Part shown: in pieces, positions 25,203-35,584 of the stretch
Layout: each line of letters starts with the position of its first letter
Position numbering within the stretch: the first letter of the stretch is position 1
Program-made: the position numbers and the translations under genes
Assembly: GCA_012932865.1 (NCBI GenBank)
Contig: SAXG01000015.1
Span: forward strand, 806,001-870,000
Direction of reading: 5' to 3'
DNA from: Amylostereum areolatum
Lineage: Eukaryota > Basidiomycota > Agaricomycetes > Russulales > Stereaceae
DNA: 64,000 bases
Notes under the pieces: model-generated
The model's database searches: none
Told to the model about the DNA's origin: nothing
What the model saw: the letters and a program-made list of their open reading frames with translations, nothing else

Positions 25203-26798
25203 ATGAGCGACAATGTAGCTCCTCCCATCAACAACTTACCGGTCGAAATCCTCTTGAAGATGTTTGCCATTCGGCGTACGGACAGCGTTGAAGATGCCAC
25301 CGATCGTCGCACCTCTTGGCTCCGACAGATCATGCATGTCTGCAAGTTTTGGCGTTCCATCGCCAGAAACGATCCCACTCTCTGGTGTGTCATAACCAGC
25401 CGAGTTCCGCGTGAGTGGCAGTTCCTACATCTCGAACATTCCCTTACACTCCCTCTTCGCCTTCACTGGAACTACAGCTCCCCCCAACAAGGAAGTGGCC
25501 TCTCGCCATCCATTTTCCAACATCTAAGGCGTGTTCGAGAACTCCATATCCAATTCTGGGAGGCTCCTAGTTTGCACGTATTAATGACAAGACCTGCCCC
25601 ACAATTGGAGACACTCGAAATCAACTACGACAGCTTATGGCGCATAAACGCTGCTCAGTTTGCGCCCCAACCACGCATTCGTATCCCGGACAACCTATTC
25701 TTCAGTCAAAGCCCTCGTCTGCGCATACTCCGTGTTGGCAAACGTGTTCGAGTTGAGCTATCTTCAACCTTGCTATCCACACACTTGGAGGAACTTCACG
25801 ACACCTCTGACGGCAAATCCATTACTTCTTCTTTACGGGAATTGCAGATGGTTCCAAACCTCCTCATTCTCGAGTGGTCGTTGTCGAAAAGAGCAATTCC
25901 CCTTGGCGAACGACTGGCGCATCTTCAGACTGTCACCCTTTCCCGCTTGAGGGTGTTACGTGTATTGTTACGGGATCGGGAGTCCCTGTCAGCCGCGCTC
26001 CATTTCTTCAAGTATGTGAAGGCGCCGTCCTTGGAGCATATCCAGATCATATCGGGGATCGAACCCCGCCGCGCCACAACAGATGTCGACCTTTTTATAG
26101 AATTCACATCTCTTCTCAAGGCATTCATCTGTCAGCTAGAGGCGCAAGGCCCATTTCGCAGCGCCACAGTCTGCCTATCCCAGGCGTCGGAGTTAAACAT
26201 CCATTGCTGGCACGAAGACATGCTGGAAAATTGTGACGGCAGTAACCCGCTTCCAGCTTGCTTGTCGTGGCATTCGTGGGTATATTATAACCCTAATTTC
26301 ACCAACAACTTGTTACAAATTCAAGACATACAATCCTCCTTCATGTTATCCATCCCCTGCATCCCCCTCGGCAATGTCACCACGCTCACGTTGGGGATTC
26401 GCACCAACTGCATCCCACCTTCCGAATGGGAGGCAACCCTATCTTCAATGCACGCAGTTGAAACGTTCCGACTGCTGCCAAAAATGGTTTCACTACACAT
26501 CCTATCACGAACCATTCCTTCAGTACCCCCCTCCGAAGGCACCTACCTCTTCCCTTCTCTGAAGAAACTTATCATCCCCGCCGATGAGGTCGAGGATTGC
26601 GACAAGGAGCTAGAGGGGTGGTCCGAACCTCAAGCCCTGCTTGCTGCGGTGGTCAAGGCTCGTCACGTCGCGGGGCGGCCCCTCCTCGTTATCATCGACC
26701 AATGCTTGAAACGTCCGATTAAGCTCATATACGAGCTGAAAGGTTTTGCAGAGGTTGCATGGCACCTTCTTGGCGTGGAAGAAGTGGATTTGAACTGA
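25203..26798 (+). CDS. F-box-like protein (single-exon, 531 residues)
   Basis: Uninterrupted coding frame. The N-terminus MSDNVAPPINNLPVEILLKM is an F-box core, followed by IMHVCKFWRSIARNDPTLW, the usual second half in Agaricomycete F-box-like proteins. The remaining about 450 residues are leucine-rich (LETLEINYDSLWR, LRILRVGKRVRVELSS) and resemble a degenerate leucine-rich-repeat solenoid. It is predicted to be an SCF adaptor with unknown substrate. The start was chosen at the ATG 6 nt downstream of a leader intron because the paralogue at 30943 starts at the equivalent place. The two proteins differ widely outside the N-terminus, so this is an old duplication. Confidence 0.8.
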   Translation: MSDNVAPPINNLPVEILLKMFAIRRTDSVEDATDRRTSWLRQIMHVCKFWRSIARNDPTLWCVITSRVPREWQFLHLEHSLTLPLRLHWNYSSPQQGSGLSPSIFQHLRRVRELHIQFWEAPSLHVLMTRPAPQLETLEINYDSLWRINAAQFAPQPRIRIPDNLFFSQSPRLRILRVGKRVRVELSSTLLSTHLEELHDTSDGKSITSSLRELQMVPNLLILEWSLSKRAIPLGERLAHLQTVTLSRLRVLRVLLRDRESLSAALHFFKYVKAPSLEHIQIISGIEPRRATTDVDLFIEFTSLLKAFICQLEAQGPFRSATVCLSQASELNIHCWHEDMLENCDGSNPLPACLSWHSWVYYNPNFTNNLLQIQDIQSSFMLSIPCIPLGNVTTLTLGIRTNCIPPSEWEATLSSMHAVETFRLLPKMVSLHILSRTIPSVPPSEGTYLFPSLKKLIIPADEVEDCDKELEGWSEPQALLAAVVKARHVAGRPLLVIIDQCLKRPIKLIYELKGFAEVAWHLLGVEEVDLN

Positions 26799-27011
26799 CC
26801 AACGGCTGGTGAACTGACGGTTTTGTATGCACAGTTTGGCCCACTGCTCTGGTGTATGTTATGCAGCAAATTTGGGGATGTGTACGATTAACTGTGTACG
26901 ATTAGCCGCCAGAGATAAACGGAAGTGCTCTATGTATGTACATGTATGTATGATACAGTATAAGGACCTTGAAATATAGCATTGAGTTGTACCGTGTTTA
27001 GTACTTCGTGC

Positions 27012-27586
27012 TAGGGTTAGGGTTAGTCCGACGTACGAACCTAAAAAAACCCCTCACAGACTCGTGCAAGCCACCATGAAGGCAGGCACGAGCCGTGAGG
27101 GGAAAAAAAAGAAACATCTCCCGCCCCGAAGAAAAGTACAGTAAAAAAAAGGAGACGCCGACTGAACGAGAAGCGTCAGCAACGGGCGTATGCCCGAACT
27201 CGGCCTCGACCTCCCGAGCAGACAAACGAAACCCGAAGATGGAGATCGACGAACCAGGAATGAAGCGTCATCGAGCCCGTTTAAGGAGGCCCCCTTAACA
27301 GTGTACCGAGTAGGGCGCAAAAATGGCGTATCCTACTTCCGCTGGGTTCCGCCGCTGCAGACGGCAACGAAGAACGGGCGTATGCCCGAACTCCGCCTCG
27401 ACTCCACACCTGGACGAGCGAAATCCCGGAAAGGCACGCACTCGGCCAGCCCATAAGGGCGGGACACGAGGAAACGGCGGGAGGTGGGAGTGGAAAAAGG
27501 AAGAAACAGACGAGGGGGGAACGGGGGCGGCAGTCTGGAGAGTACGCAGAATGCTGCGCGGTATTTATACGCGCTGTGGTGGCGGT
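27012..27586 (+). repeat. Left inverted-repeat arm (575 bp)
   Basis: Reads inward from the telomere-like end through a poly-A-rich stretch (27105-27150). It holds two copies of a GGGCGTATGCCC-containing segment (near 27184 and 27375) and ends at the sequence GTGGTGGCGGT. Confidence 0.85.
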
Positions 27587-27676
27587 GCGCGCGGTCACGC
27601 GACACGCAATCAACAGAATAGTTTAAAGTTTAAACTCGGCGGAATCAACAAGGACGCGACGCGTCAATCACGTGCT

Positions 27677-28251
27677 ACCGCCACCACAGCGCGTATAAAT
27701 ACCGCGCAGCATTCTGCGTACTCTCCAGACTGCCGCCCCCGTTCCCCCCTCGTCTGTTTCTTCCTTTTTCCACTCCCACCTCCCGCCGTTTCCTCGTGTC
27801 CCGCACTTATGGGCTGGCCGAGTGCGTGCCTTTCCGGGATTTCGCTCGTCCAGGTGTGGAGTCGAGGCGGAGTTCGGGCATACGCCCGTTCTTCGTTGCC
27901 GTCTGCAGCGGCGGAACCCAGCGGAAGTAGGATACGCCATTTTTGCGCCCTACTCGGTACACTGTTAAGGGGGCCTCCTTAAACGGGCTCGATGACGCTT
28001 CATTCCTGGTTCGTCGATCTCCATCTTCGGGTTTCGTTTGTCTGCTCGGGAGGTCGAGGCCGAGTTCGGGCATACGCCCGTTGCTGACGCTTCTCGTTCA
28101 GTCGGCGTCTCCTTTTTTTTACTGTACTTTTCTTCGGGGCGGGAGATGTTTCTTTTTTTTCCCCTCACGGCTCGTGCCTGCCTTCATGGTGGCTTGCACG
28201 AGTCTGTGAGGGGTTTTTTTAGGTTCGTACGTCGGACTAACCCTAACCCTA
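27677..28251 (-). repeat. Right inverted-repeat arm (575 bp)
   Basis: Exact-length inverted counterpart of 27012-27586, ending with AACCCTAACCCTA. Symmetry is shown by the equal coordinate sums of the arm ends (27586+27677 = 27012+28251). Confidence 0.85.
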
Positions 28252-29032
28252 ATCGATTCGATCAATCCTTTGGCAAACCGTGCGCTTCACCGGTCACCGA
28301 TCCCCAGTCATCCACTGCTATGATGTATCGTGCAGCACTGAACACCTACAGCCTATCCTCTAAGGACGTCCAGCTCTGCACTCACTGGCAGTCTGGCACT
28401 CGCTATCAACTTTACACTCTAGCTTTCCCACTTGGTTGAAACCAGTCCCCGTCAAAGTCTGTTCTTTCTCCACTGGACCATCTTGTACATGCTCACAGTC
28501 TTAGAGGAGTGTCCGTTGCCTCTGACTTCAAGGAAGCACCCACTACCCCCCCACACTTCGTGACCCACCGCTCTCGTTTGCGAGGGTACCAATTTCCAAG
28601 ACGAGAAGTCTAAATCCAAGGAGAGTCATACCCACTTGCCACTGGAGATGATTTCTTCTATCCGTTCGACATCGCTGTTATCACCACACGTCGAAACCCC
28701 TCCTTCGCGTTCCTCATGAACGGCATGAAAGCGACGCTACACGTCCCTTCCTTACGGAACTCTGCTCATTCCGGTGCGTACCCTCCGATTTTCTGACTTT
28801 GTCATACTGAATGTTGCTCAAGGAATATGCCAGGGGCTGCATCGCTGTGCTATAATTTTCAAACCCCGAGGACCCCTTCGTTCGAATCGAACATATTCTG
28901 ATTCTCAACAGCCCCTTGAACCTTGGTGTTACAGTCACAGTCACTGCGTCGTGGATTCGCCGTGGTTGATACGTTGTTGATCGTGGACGCCACACTCTTG
29001 AACGCTCCTCTCTGCATTCACTCCTTCCCGTC
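28252..29032. other. Intergenic, no gene recognised
   Basis: Sequence right of the palindrome has many short frames but none with a family signature; the only long one (28038-28439) starts inside the palindrome arm. It ends with the leader of the alpha/beta hydrolase. Confidence 0.45.
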
Positions 29033-30433
29033 ATGTCATTCGAGTACCACGTTCAACCATTGAAGGGAGCTTTCCTTCTTTGGACGGTCTTCTCCACCCT
29101 CCTCATATATCTGCCTTACTGGTTGATATCCTCCCTCAAACCCTCTTGGAGACCTCGTTCGTCGTGGGGTTGGGGACGTGTCTTCGGCGTACATGTCCTG
29201 CAAGTCTTCGTCCACTCCGCCTTCAAAACAGGCCTCCCGGCTGCAGCTCAAAGTTCAGAGACCGCGGAGAAGGCCGCCAAAGATACGGGCTTCGTGTGGC
29301 TGGCACCTACTCCCGACCTTGTCGTCGGTGAGATCAAAACCATCGCTGAATCCAACGACGTCCAAGTCCAGCGCGTCCCTGCCTACTGGTACGGTTCCCG
29401 CGGATCGAATGGAGAGGTCGGGCAGAAAGCGGGTCAGGATGAAAAGATTGTTTATCAGCTGCATGGTTCGTAACGATCTTCAAGCAGTTGTCACACCACT
29501 GAACCGTCTCCAATCACTACAGGTGGAGGCTACGTTGTACGTCGGTTTCGTTCGCTATATTATTTCATATATTCACCGATTCGCTTCAGATGGGCCACGC
29601 CGGACCCAAGGACTTGATGAATCCAGCCATATGCTGTGGGTTCATCGAACACATCGGGCAGGTCGAGCGCGTGTTCTCTGTGGAATACCGCCTCTCCTCC
29701 GCGGATCCATTCAAGCCCGCCAACCCTTTCCCGACTGCTCTCATCGACGCGATCGCTGGCTACAGCTACCTAATCTCGACCGTCGGATTCCGCCCAGAGA
29801 ACATCATCATCAGTGGCGATTCGGCCGGCGGGAACCTCGCCATTTCGCTCACGCGATACCTCGTCAGCAGTGGTTTGCCCGCGATCCCACCGCCAGGCCT
29901 TCTTCTCTTGCTCTCCCCCACCACCGAATGGGTCCTTACCCACGTCGGCCCCGATTCGTCCCTTGAACGAAACACCCCGTCCGACTATTGTCGACCGTTC
30001 TTCGACGGGTACCCCGCCAAGGCCTTGGTTGGCAAGATGGCACTCGACGAGGCGTCCACAAACATCTGGATTTCTCCCGGGTCGCTCAAGGCCCAACATG
30101 TACCCGGGACATTTGCTGGTTTTCCACCTACGTGCATCAATGCGGGCGAGGCGGAGTTTCAACTCGATTCCGTGGCGACCTTCCGACGACGGCTCGTCGC
30201 AGACATCGGAGCAGAGAACGTCACGTACATCGAGACGTTCGGGGGTACGCACGATTTTATTGGTCTTGCCATGTGCGAGCCAGAAAGGACGGAGGCGTTG
30301 CGCGAGATCTCTGCGTGGGTAATGAGCGCTTGGCCGCCTACAGCACAACGTAAGTCTTCCACCCCCTGCATGTCTTCCCCGCACGTCCACTCAAGCGGTC
30401 CCTCTAGCTTTTTCACCCTAACGATATCTACGC
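29033..30433 (+). CDS. Alpha/beta hydrolase, steryl-acetyl-hydrolase (HSL) type
   Basis: MSFEYHVQPLKG is followed by a hydrophobic segment (AFLLWTVFSTLLIYLPYW), a signal anchor as in yeast Say1-type enzymes. Splicing at 29464/29522 and then across a second intron assembles the oxyanion motif: codons for QLHG, GGYV and MGHAGP join to HGGGYVMG. The nucleophile elbow is GDSAGGN and the catalytic His lies in GGTHDF. The acid residue is near GEAEFQLDS, with Glu/Asp placed differently from the textbook motif. Enzymes of this family deacetylate sterols and other lipids at the ER membrane. The 3' end is uncertain: splicing at 30349 to 30409 gives a C-terminus AQPFSP and a stop near 30433, whereas reading through gives a stop at 30462. 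Confidence 0.8.
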
Positions 30434-30942
30434 TACACACAAACGTCCTTTTCCTCACCTGAAGCCGCCGAGTTTGGGACTCACGAGTGTTCTTCAGACC
30501 CCGTCACTGTTCTTCATCGCCGTGTGTGCCTCCTCCTCCTGTGTCGAAATATCAAGTAGTCTGTATTGTCCCAGGTTGCCTTTTGCTATTACATGACCTG
30601 TGGCTCCCTCGGGGCCTCTTTCAAGTGTTCCACTTGCATGCCTCCTTCTTCATTGTGCCACACCGAAACGTTCTTCTCCAATTGTGCCACGGGCCACTCC
30701 GTTCTCATTCACATAATGACCCCATAGTACGCGACCTTATAAGAAGCCCTTGACACCCCGAACTGCCTGCTACGACTCCCTATCTCTCCAATCGCTAGAC
30801 TCTTCACGTCGTCGCCTGTTTGACACGCGCACTCACAAACATCCCTCCCAATTCAATCCTCTACTTCTGACCGGTAACGTAGTTTATCCTCACGCAAAAT
30901 CTGCGAGGTATGCTCATCCGCTCTCCGCTTACAGACGACAAG
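30434..30942. other. Intergenic and leader of the second F-box-like gene
   Basis: Short upstream region. It includes a leader intron, 30874-30934 (GTAACG...TTACAG), ending 8 nt before the ATG at 30943. Confidence 0.5.
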
Positions 30943-32517
30943 ATGGGCGACAACGTGGCTTGTTCAAGCAACAGGATACCTTTCGATATCCTTTGGAAGA
31001 TATTCCTCATTCGGTGCAAGGATAGCATTGGAGACAAAGACGGCCCCCACAGGTCTTGGATTCCGCAGGTTCTGCATGTCTGTCGTTGGTGGCGCGTGGC
31101 CGCCCTGGAATATGCCATTTTGTGGCGTAATATCAACCATCGCGTACCCCCTGCCTGGGTTCCATTCTATCTCAAGCACTCTCTCTCTGCTTCCATCGAC
31201 CTCTACTGGCGCATCGACTCAACAGGAGATAACGGCATGACACCTATATCCGAGATTCTTCCTCGCCTCCGGAAATTGAATGTTATCAGTCAAAGCGGGG
31301 ACCTTTCCAATTGCTTTCAGCAGTTGAAGATGGCCGCAAATGCCGATCAGCTGGAAACCTTGGAGTTGGACATCGAATACGACGAATGGCTTTTCGCCCG
31401 CGGAGTAAAAGCTCAGCGTATACCGGATGACTTGTTCTCCAAGAAAACACCCCCTCTTCGTATACTCCACATTGGCTGGCACTTGATCCTTTCCCCGTCG
31501 TCGCCTTTATTATCGGATCGCCTCGAGGTCCTGCACGACTGCTCTGACATCACACCCATCCCCACCCTGCTCCAAATGCTGCAGAAGGTCCCGAACCTCC
31601 TTACGCTCAAAGTCACCAGGATGAGAAATGCATCAACGAAGCCGAAGTCCCTGTCCCTTTCTACGACTACCACCACTCTCAAAACACTGAAGACTTTCAT
31701 CGTGGAGATCGACGACCCGACTGCGGCCACTTCCGACGTGAGCCAGCTTTTGGAATACCTAGAGACACCATCCCTGGGGCGCCTCCAAGTGACGCAACAC
31801 ATCCCAATCTTCCAGGACCCTTCGCCTTGGAAGGCATTCATTCGTCAAACAGAGAAAAAACTTGGCCCCCTTCGCACTGCCACCTTCTGTTTATCGCGTT
31901 GGCTGGATATCCACGCTTGGCATGAGGATATCAGCAAGGCGGAGCATTGTTTCGACGAGGATTTTCCGCCCTCCTATTTGTCGTGGGGCTCGAAGGCACA
32001 GATTTGCGACGACGCCGTCGCCTCCGTCAAGTCGGCTATCCCTCTCGAGAGCATCACCACGCTCACGTTGGACGTCACCGCCGATTTCTTCCCCTCTGAA
32101 TTGCAACGTATGCCGAAATCGCCTGAAAGCCTCCGCAAGGTCCTGTCGGACATTACCGCCAACTTGCTGGCACCTGTAGGATTTCCGTCGGTCAAGACGA
32201 TCAGGGTCGCACAGGAGGTGGTCCTGCTATCCATTCTACCCCGCGTCATCCCACCAGTACGGCCCTTGGAGGAACCTTATCCGTTCCCGCTATTGACCAG
32301 ATTGGTCATACACGCCGATGCTGTCGAGGATCGCGACGAGCATCTGGAAGAACCGTCCGAGGTTCAAACGCTGCTGGTAGCCGTGGCCAAGGGTCGTCGC
32401 GACGCAGGTCAACGCCTGTCCATCGTCATTGACCAATGTCGAAAGCCTCCACGTAAGCTCATGGGGATGTTAGAGGGTCTGGCGGATGTTGCGTGGAATG
32501 GGATCGATACCGAATGA
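30943..32517 (+). CDS. F-box-like protein (single-exon, 524 residues), paralogue of the gene at 25203
   Basis: MGDNVACSSNRIPFDILWKIF is the F-box core and VLHVCRWWRVAALEYAILW its second half. Both align with MSDNVAPPINNLPVEILLKM and IMHVCKFWRSIARNDPTLW of the gene at 25203. The C-termini also correspond (VIDQCRKPPRKLMGMLEGLADVAW against IIDQCLKRPIKLIYELKG). The body is leucine-rich. An ATG at 30910 extends the frame, but that stretch contains the leader intron acceptor, so 30943 is preferred. Predicted SCF substrate adaptor, target unknown. Confidence 0.8.
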   Translation: MGDNVACSSNRIPFDILWKIFLIRCKDSIGDKDGPHRSWIPQVLHVCRWWRVAALEYAILWRNINHRVPPAWVPFYLKHSLSASIDLYWRIDSTGDNGMTPISEILPRLRKLNVISQSGDLSNCFQQLKMAANADQLETLELDIEYDEWLFARGVKAQRIPDDLFSKKTPPLRILHIGWHLILSPSSPLLSDRLEVLHDCSDITPIPTLLQMLQKVPNLLTLKVTRMRNASTKPKSLSLSTTTTTLKTLKTFIVEIDDPTAATSDVSQLLEYLETPSLGRLQVTQHIPIFQDPSPWKAFIRQTEKKLGPLRTATFCLSRWLDIHAWHEDISKAEHCFDEDFPPSYLSWGSKAQICDDAVASVKSAIPLESITTLTLDVTADFFPSELQRMPKSPESLRKVLSDITANLLAPVGFPSVKTIRVAQEVVLLSILPRVIPPVRPLEEPYPFPLLTRLVIHADAVEDRDEHLEEPSEVQTLLVAVAKGRRDAGQRLSIVIDQCRKPPRKLMGMLEGLADVAWNGIDTE

Positions 32518-32884
32518 TCTATTGGTAGAAGAGCTGGGGCCTTGGCGAGGGGTCCACTGGCTAGAAGAGGAGGCTCGAATCATTTAGATGACATACATAT
32601 GTATCGAATGCATTCAATAGATTTGGACATGATATTATTCTGTTTGAAGTTGACGGAAACTTCTGAACTTACAATTACATACATGATATGATACTTTGAG
32701 AGTCCGAGCGCTCTGCCCGACGCGGCTTCGATATGTAGCACGACCATATTGCCTATTGCCATGCACAAGCCTCACCTGGCTTGCCCGCACAAGACCATCA
32801 TGCAAACACTATAGCGGTGCTGATCCTACCTAGTACCTCTGGAATACAACACTACTTGTCCCGAAACTGGGCCAAGACGCGTTC
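32518..32884. other. Short intergenic region
   Basis: AT-rich spacer between the F-box-like gene and the arylesterase pseudogene; nothing recognised. Confidence 0.5.
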
Positions 32885-33735
32885 ATGGCTCGTATTCTGC
32901 TCGCCATTTTGATTGTCCTCATCGTATGTTACTGTCCTTCCTTCTCCCCCCTTCAAACCATCTCACCATCTCCAACCAAGTCCACCATCGCTTATCGCGC
33001 GCGCTACACCATCCCCACCCTCCTCATACGCGACCCATCGCTTCCCCCAGAATACTACCACCGCGGCCCCGCCTCCTCCCACTGCACCAGACTGCACCCA
33101 CGTCCGCGCGCCGAACACCGCCTTCTCCTCCTGCGAGGACGCCCGTTTCTGGGACATTCTCGACGCGAACGGAGAGTGCGCGCAACGACACGTTCTCCTC
33201 AGCTGCGACGCGCATCGGAAGGGATGGAACACCGTCCTGGGTCCATTGAAGGACCCGGCCCCGCGCGGTTCTCTGTGGGTTTACCCCGTCCATCGCTCAA
33301 ATTCGCACCTGCGCCTCGTCAAGTTACGCTCGAAAGCTACCCCGCCGAGCACGCTTTTCACCCGCTCGGCGTCGCCGTGACCCCCGCCCGCCCCGGCGTA
33401 CCCTCAACATTGCTCGTCGTGAACCACGCGCGCACGCGGAGCACGCTCGAGCAGTTCGTCCTCTCCTGGGACAACGACACCGACCCGGACGCACCGACCA
33501 ATCCCCCGCCTCGTGCGACCTGGATCCGCACGCTCCGCTCACCGTCGCGCCCAACTCCATCGCGCTCACCTCCTCTGCGCCCCTGTCGTTTTACCTCTTG
33601 AACGACCACCTCTTCACGCGGCGCATTCCTTACCCCCTAGGCTCCCTCCTCGCTCTCGCAGAGACCTATCTTGGTATCCCCACCAGCTGGGTCGGGCACG
33701 TCACGCTCTCGCCACGAACGTTAGTGACCCCGTGC
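32885..33735 (+). pseudogene. 5' part of a broken arylesterase/paraoxonase-like gene
   Basis: The first exon MARILLAILIVLI is a signal anchor, split by an intron from 32924 to about 33052. Downstream pieces read as the beta-propeller of serum-paraoxonase/SMP-30-like enzymes: APNTAFSSCEDARFWDI, then YPAEHAFHPLGVAV, then TLLVVNHARTRSTLEQFVLS, then APNSIALTSSAPLSFYLLND. The frame changes between NSHLRLV and TLESYPAEHAF (about 33318) and again near 33535, so at least two frameshifts are present with no plausible intron to explain them. Homology stops near 33735, in the segment TSWVGHVTLSP. The rest of the gene resumes about 2.7 kb away. Functional paraoxonase-like proteins are lactonases or arylesterases; this copy should be inactive. 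Confidence 0.75.
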
Positions 33736-33761
33736 TGTTGCCGAGCCTAGCCTCTTGAAAT

Positions 33762-33935
33762 CAAGGTTGGGGCTTTTGGCCTAGGTGCATTTGCGATGGA
33801 AGATATACGCACCGGGACATATGTTGGCGGTAAACCGTGGCCTTATAATTCTAGAACAAGTGGCAGGAATAATGCTCCTCTCGCTTCAGAATACGTCGGC
33901 GAACTTGGCCTCGAATCTTGTGATTTTCGGTGAAC
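33762..33935 (+). pseudogene. SET-domain (Enhancer-of-zeste-like) gene fragment
   Basis: Reading GLGAFAMEDIRTGTYVGE and, after removing a clean GTAAAC..TTCAG intron of about 63 nt (33833-33895), YVGELGLESCDF gives the start of a SET domain (the VGEYVGEL core is joined exactly at the splice). It stops shortly after, before any catalytic NH motif, so it is a fragment. In Agaricomycetes such SET genes occur in expanded families. The intron is retained, so it was copied as DNA rather than from mRNA. Confidence 0.55.
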
Positions 33936-34825
33936 GTTCAAACTTCATCCATATCTGGTCATGGTGGCGGCATTATTGGGCTACGATGCCGCCACCACCA
34001 TTTTCGACCTTGTCAAGTCTCAACAAGAAAATTCAACATTCAACATTAAATGGGGCCCAGAGCAGAGTAAGTAAGCACTCGTTTGGGCCGTTACTAGTTA
34101 CTGCCTAGGGCTTCGAGGTTTCCTGCATTGATATATCCGCGCCTGCCGCAGTCGCACTCCCCGTCGTAAGGTTGTAAAAGTTGGTTCGTCTCGTCGTGGT
34201 CTTTGAGTCACGGGCAGACAGTCAGGCAGTGGCTAGTTCTTCCTCCATCTCCCCCCCTCGCTGCTAGGCCGCCGGAATTACCCCAGTCTCCGAATCTTCC
34301 AGGAAGTAATTCTTTCCGTAATCAAGGAAAAGCTCTTCTCCCTTTGGAATGCCAGTTACGGCTCCATTTACCCATGCGGAACTCGCCGTTCACAAGGAAT
34401 ACTGCACGAGCAGTCATGGATCTTAGTCAGATACACTTGGTGGCGAAGGGAAGGGGCTGTAAATGTACGCGACGCGTTGACATTCGTGTCGGCCCTCGTA
34501 ACCGGGTGGTTAATATAACGTGTCTCATTCCCGACTCTCGCGCTGTCCGAGTACAGTGAGAGGTCGTCGCGGTCCTTCACCTCGTTCATGCTAAACTCGT
34601 CGTTCCGACGAACGAACTCGCGGAGAGGCCTGCCGGTCGAGTTAGGCGGCAATGACCAGGATCAACTCCTTCCGAAAACTCACCAACCTGCTGTGCAAGC
34701 AGACTTTGAATATATGATACATCGTGTCGAGGCCTGCTCCTAGCCTACTTCAAACGTAGGTATTGATGACAATCATTATTAAGATAATACCCAGTCGTGT
34801 AAACCTTTCAACACCTGCATTCCGC

Positions 34826-35245
34826 TCACTTACTCGACCCTGGCCTGGTCGCCTTACAAACGTCATCCATCGTGAATGGCTTGAAGTACGATGGGGGTGC
34901 CGCGTTGGTGCTCAGCGTGGCTTTCCTGAGCACGGTGAATTTGTGCGAGGCTAGAGCCTCTTTAATCTTGGCAAGGGCCGTCGGAGGGATCAGATCATTG
35001 GGGTTGGTGAAGCGATTGAACTCATTGAAGGATTCCGCTCGGGAGACATGAGGCGATCCTGGAAATTGAGCGGAGGTAGGCGGCGTGGGAAGGTAAGCGG
35101 GAACCGACTTCGGCGTCTTTGGCAGGGTGGTTTGTTGCACGACAGATGCCGAACTTTCCGAACGGGAAAACGAAAGAGGGAAGCCAGAGGAAGACTTTGA
35201 AGGATGTGAGGAGGAGGGCGACACGAGCTGATCCTGAAAATGTCA
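34826..35245 (-). pseudogene. Orphan coding-like frame inside the insertion, unknown
   Basis: A Ser/Pro-rich stretch (SPSSSHPSKSSSGFP) continues through NEFNRFTNPNDLIPPTALAK and KIKEALASHKFTVLRKA to a stop at 34826. A possible intron acceptor lies at about 35234. Codon use looks like real coding sequence, but no family was recognised and no start or upstream exon could be found. It is probably a captured fragment. Confidence 0.35.
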
Positions 35246-35584
35246 TGAATATATCAGCACAAGAGAGTAGATTTGGATGGACGCACGTCACGGTGCCTAT
35301 GGCTCACACCAGCCAAACTTCCCTTGGGTGTGTTGCTCATCACCTTCTGCAGCCACTTCTAGTGAGATCGACTGTGGCTGAGCGCTGATGAAGAGAGTCC
35401 TTACTCTGATGATAGGAAATAGCTTTGAAGGGGGTGAGGGAGATGATCAGAGGACACCCACTGCCAGAATGCTTTTGAATGTTGAGCAATGCCCCTATGT
35501 ACGTAATTCCGACCGGCTCCCCGTGCCCGGCTCCTCCATATCTGTGTGACAGCGTCTGACAGCGTACAGCTTCCACTGAATTGA

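Larger units (their letters stand above)
27012..28251. mobile_element. 1.24-kb foldback (palindromic) element with telomere-like ends
   Basis: Two inverted arms of 575 bp, 27012-27586 and 27677-28251, flank a 90-bp unique centre. The arms are aligned without gaps and appear almost identical; the one difference noticed is G at about 27459 versus T in the other arm. The outer ends start TAGGGTTAGGGTTAG and finish with its complement. Flanking bases do not repeat beyond the TA at each end, so a TA target duplication is possible. No transposase is encoded; open frames inside the arms are mirror images of each other and not credible proteins. The nature is most likely a MITE-like or foldback DNA element, moved in trans. 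The near identity of the arms implies recent insertion or gene conversion. Confidence 0.8.

Noticed and set aside
27000..27030. True chromosome end or telomere
   Set aside because: Only two hexamer repeats on each side and ordinary gene-bearing DNA on both flanks; called a mobile-element tip instead.
27281..27982. Protein-coding gene inside the palindrome (frames of 110 to 219 codons on both strands)
   Set aside because: The frames are mirror images produced by the inverted arms, have no recognised domain and cross the unique centre.
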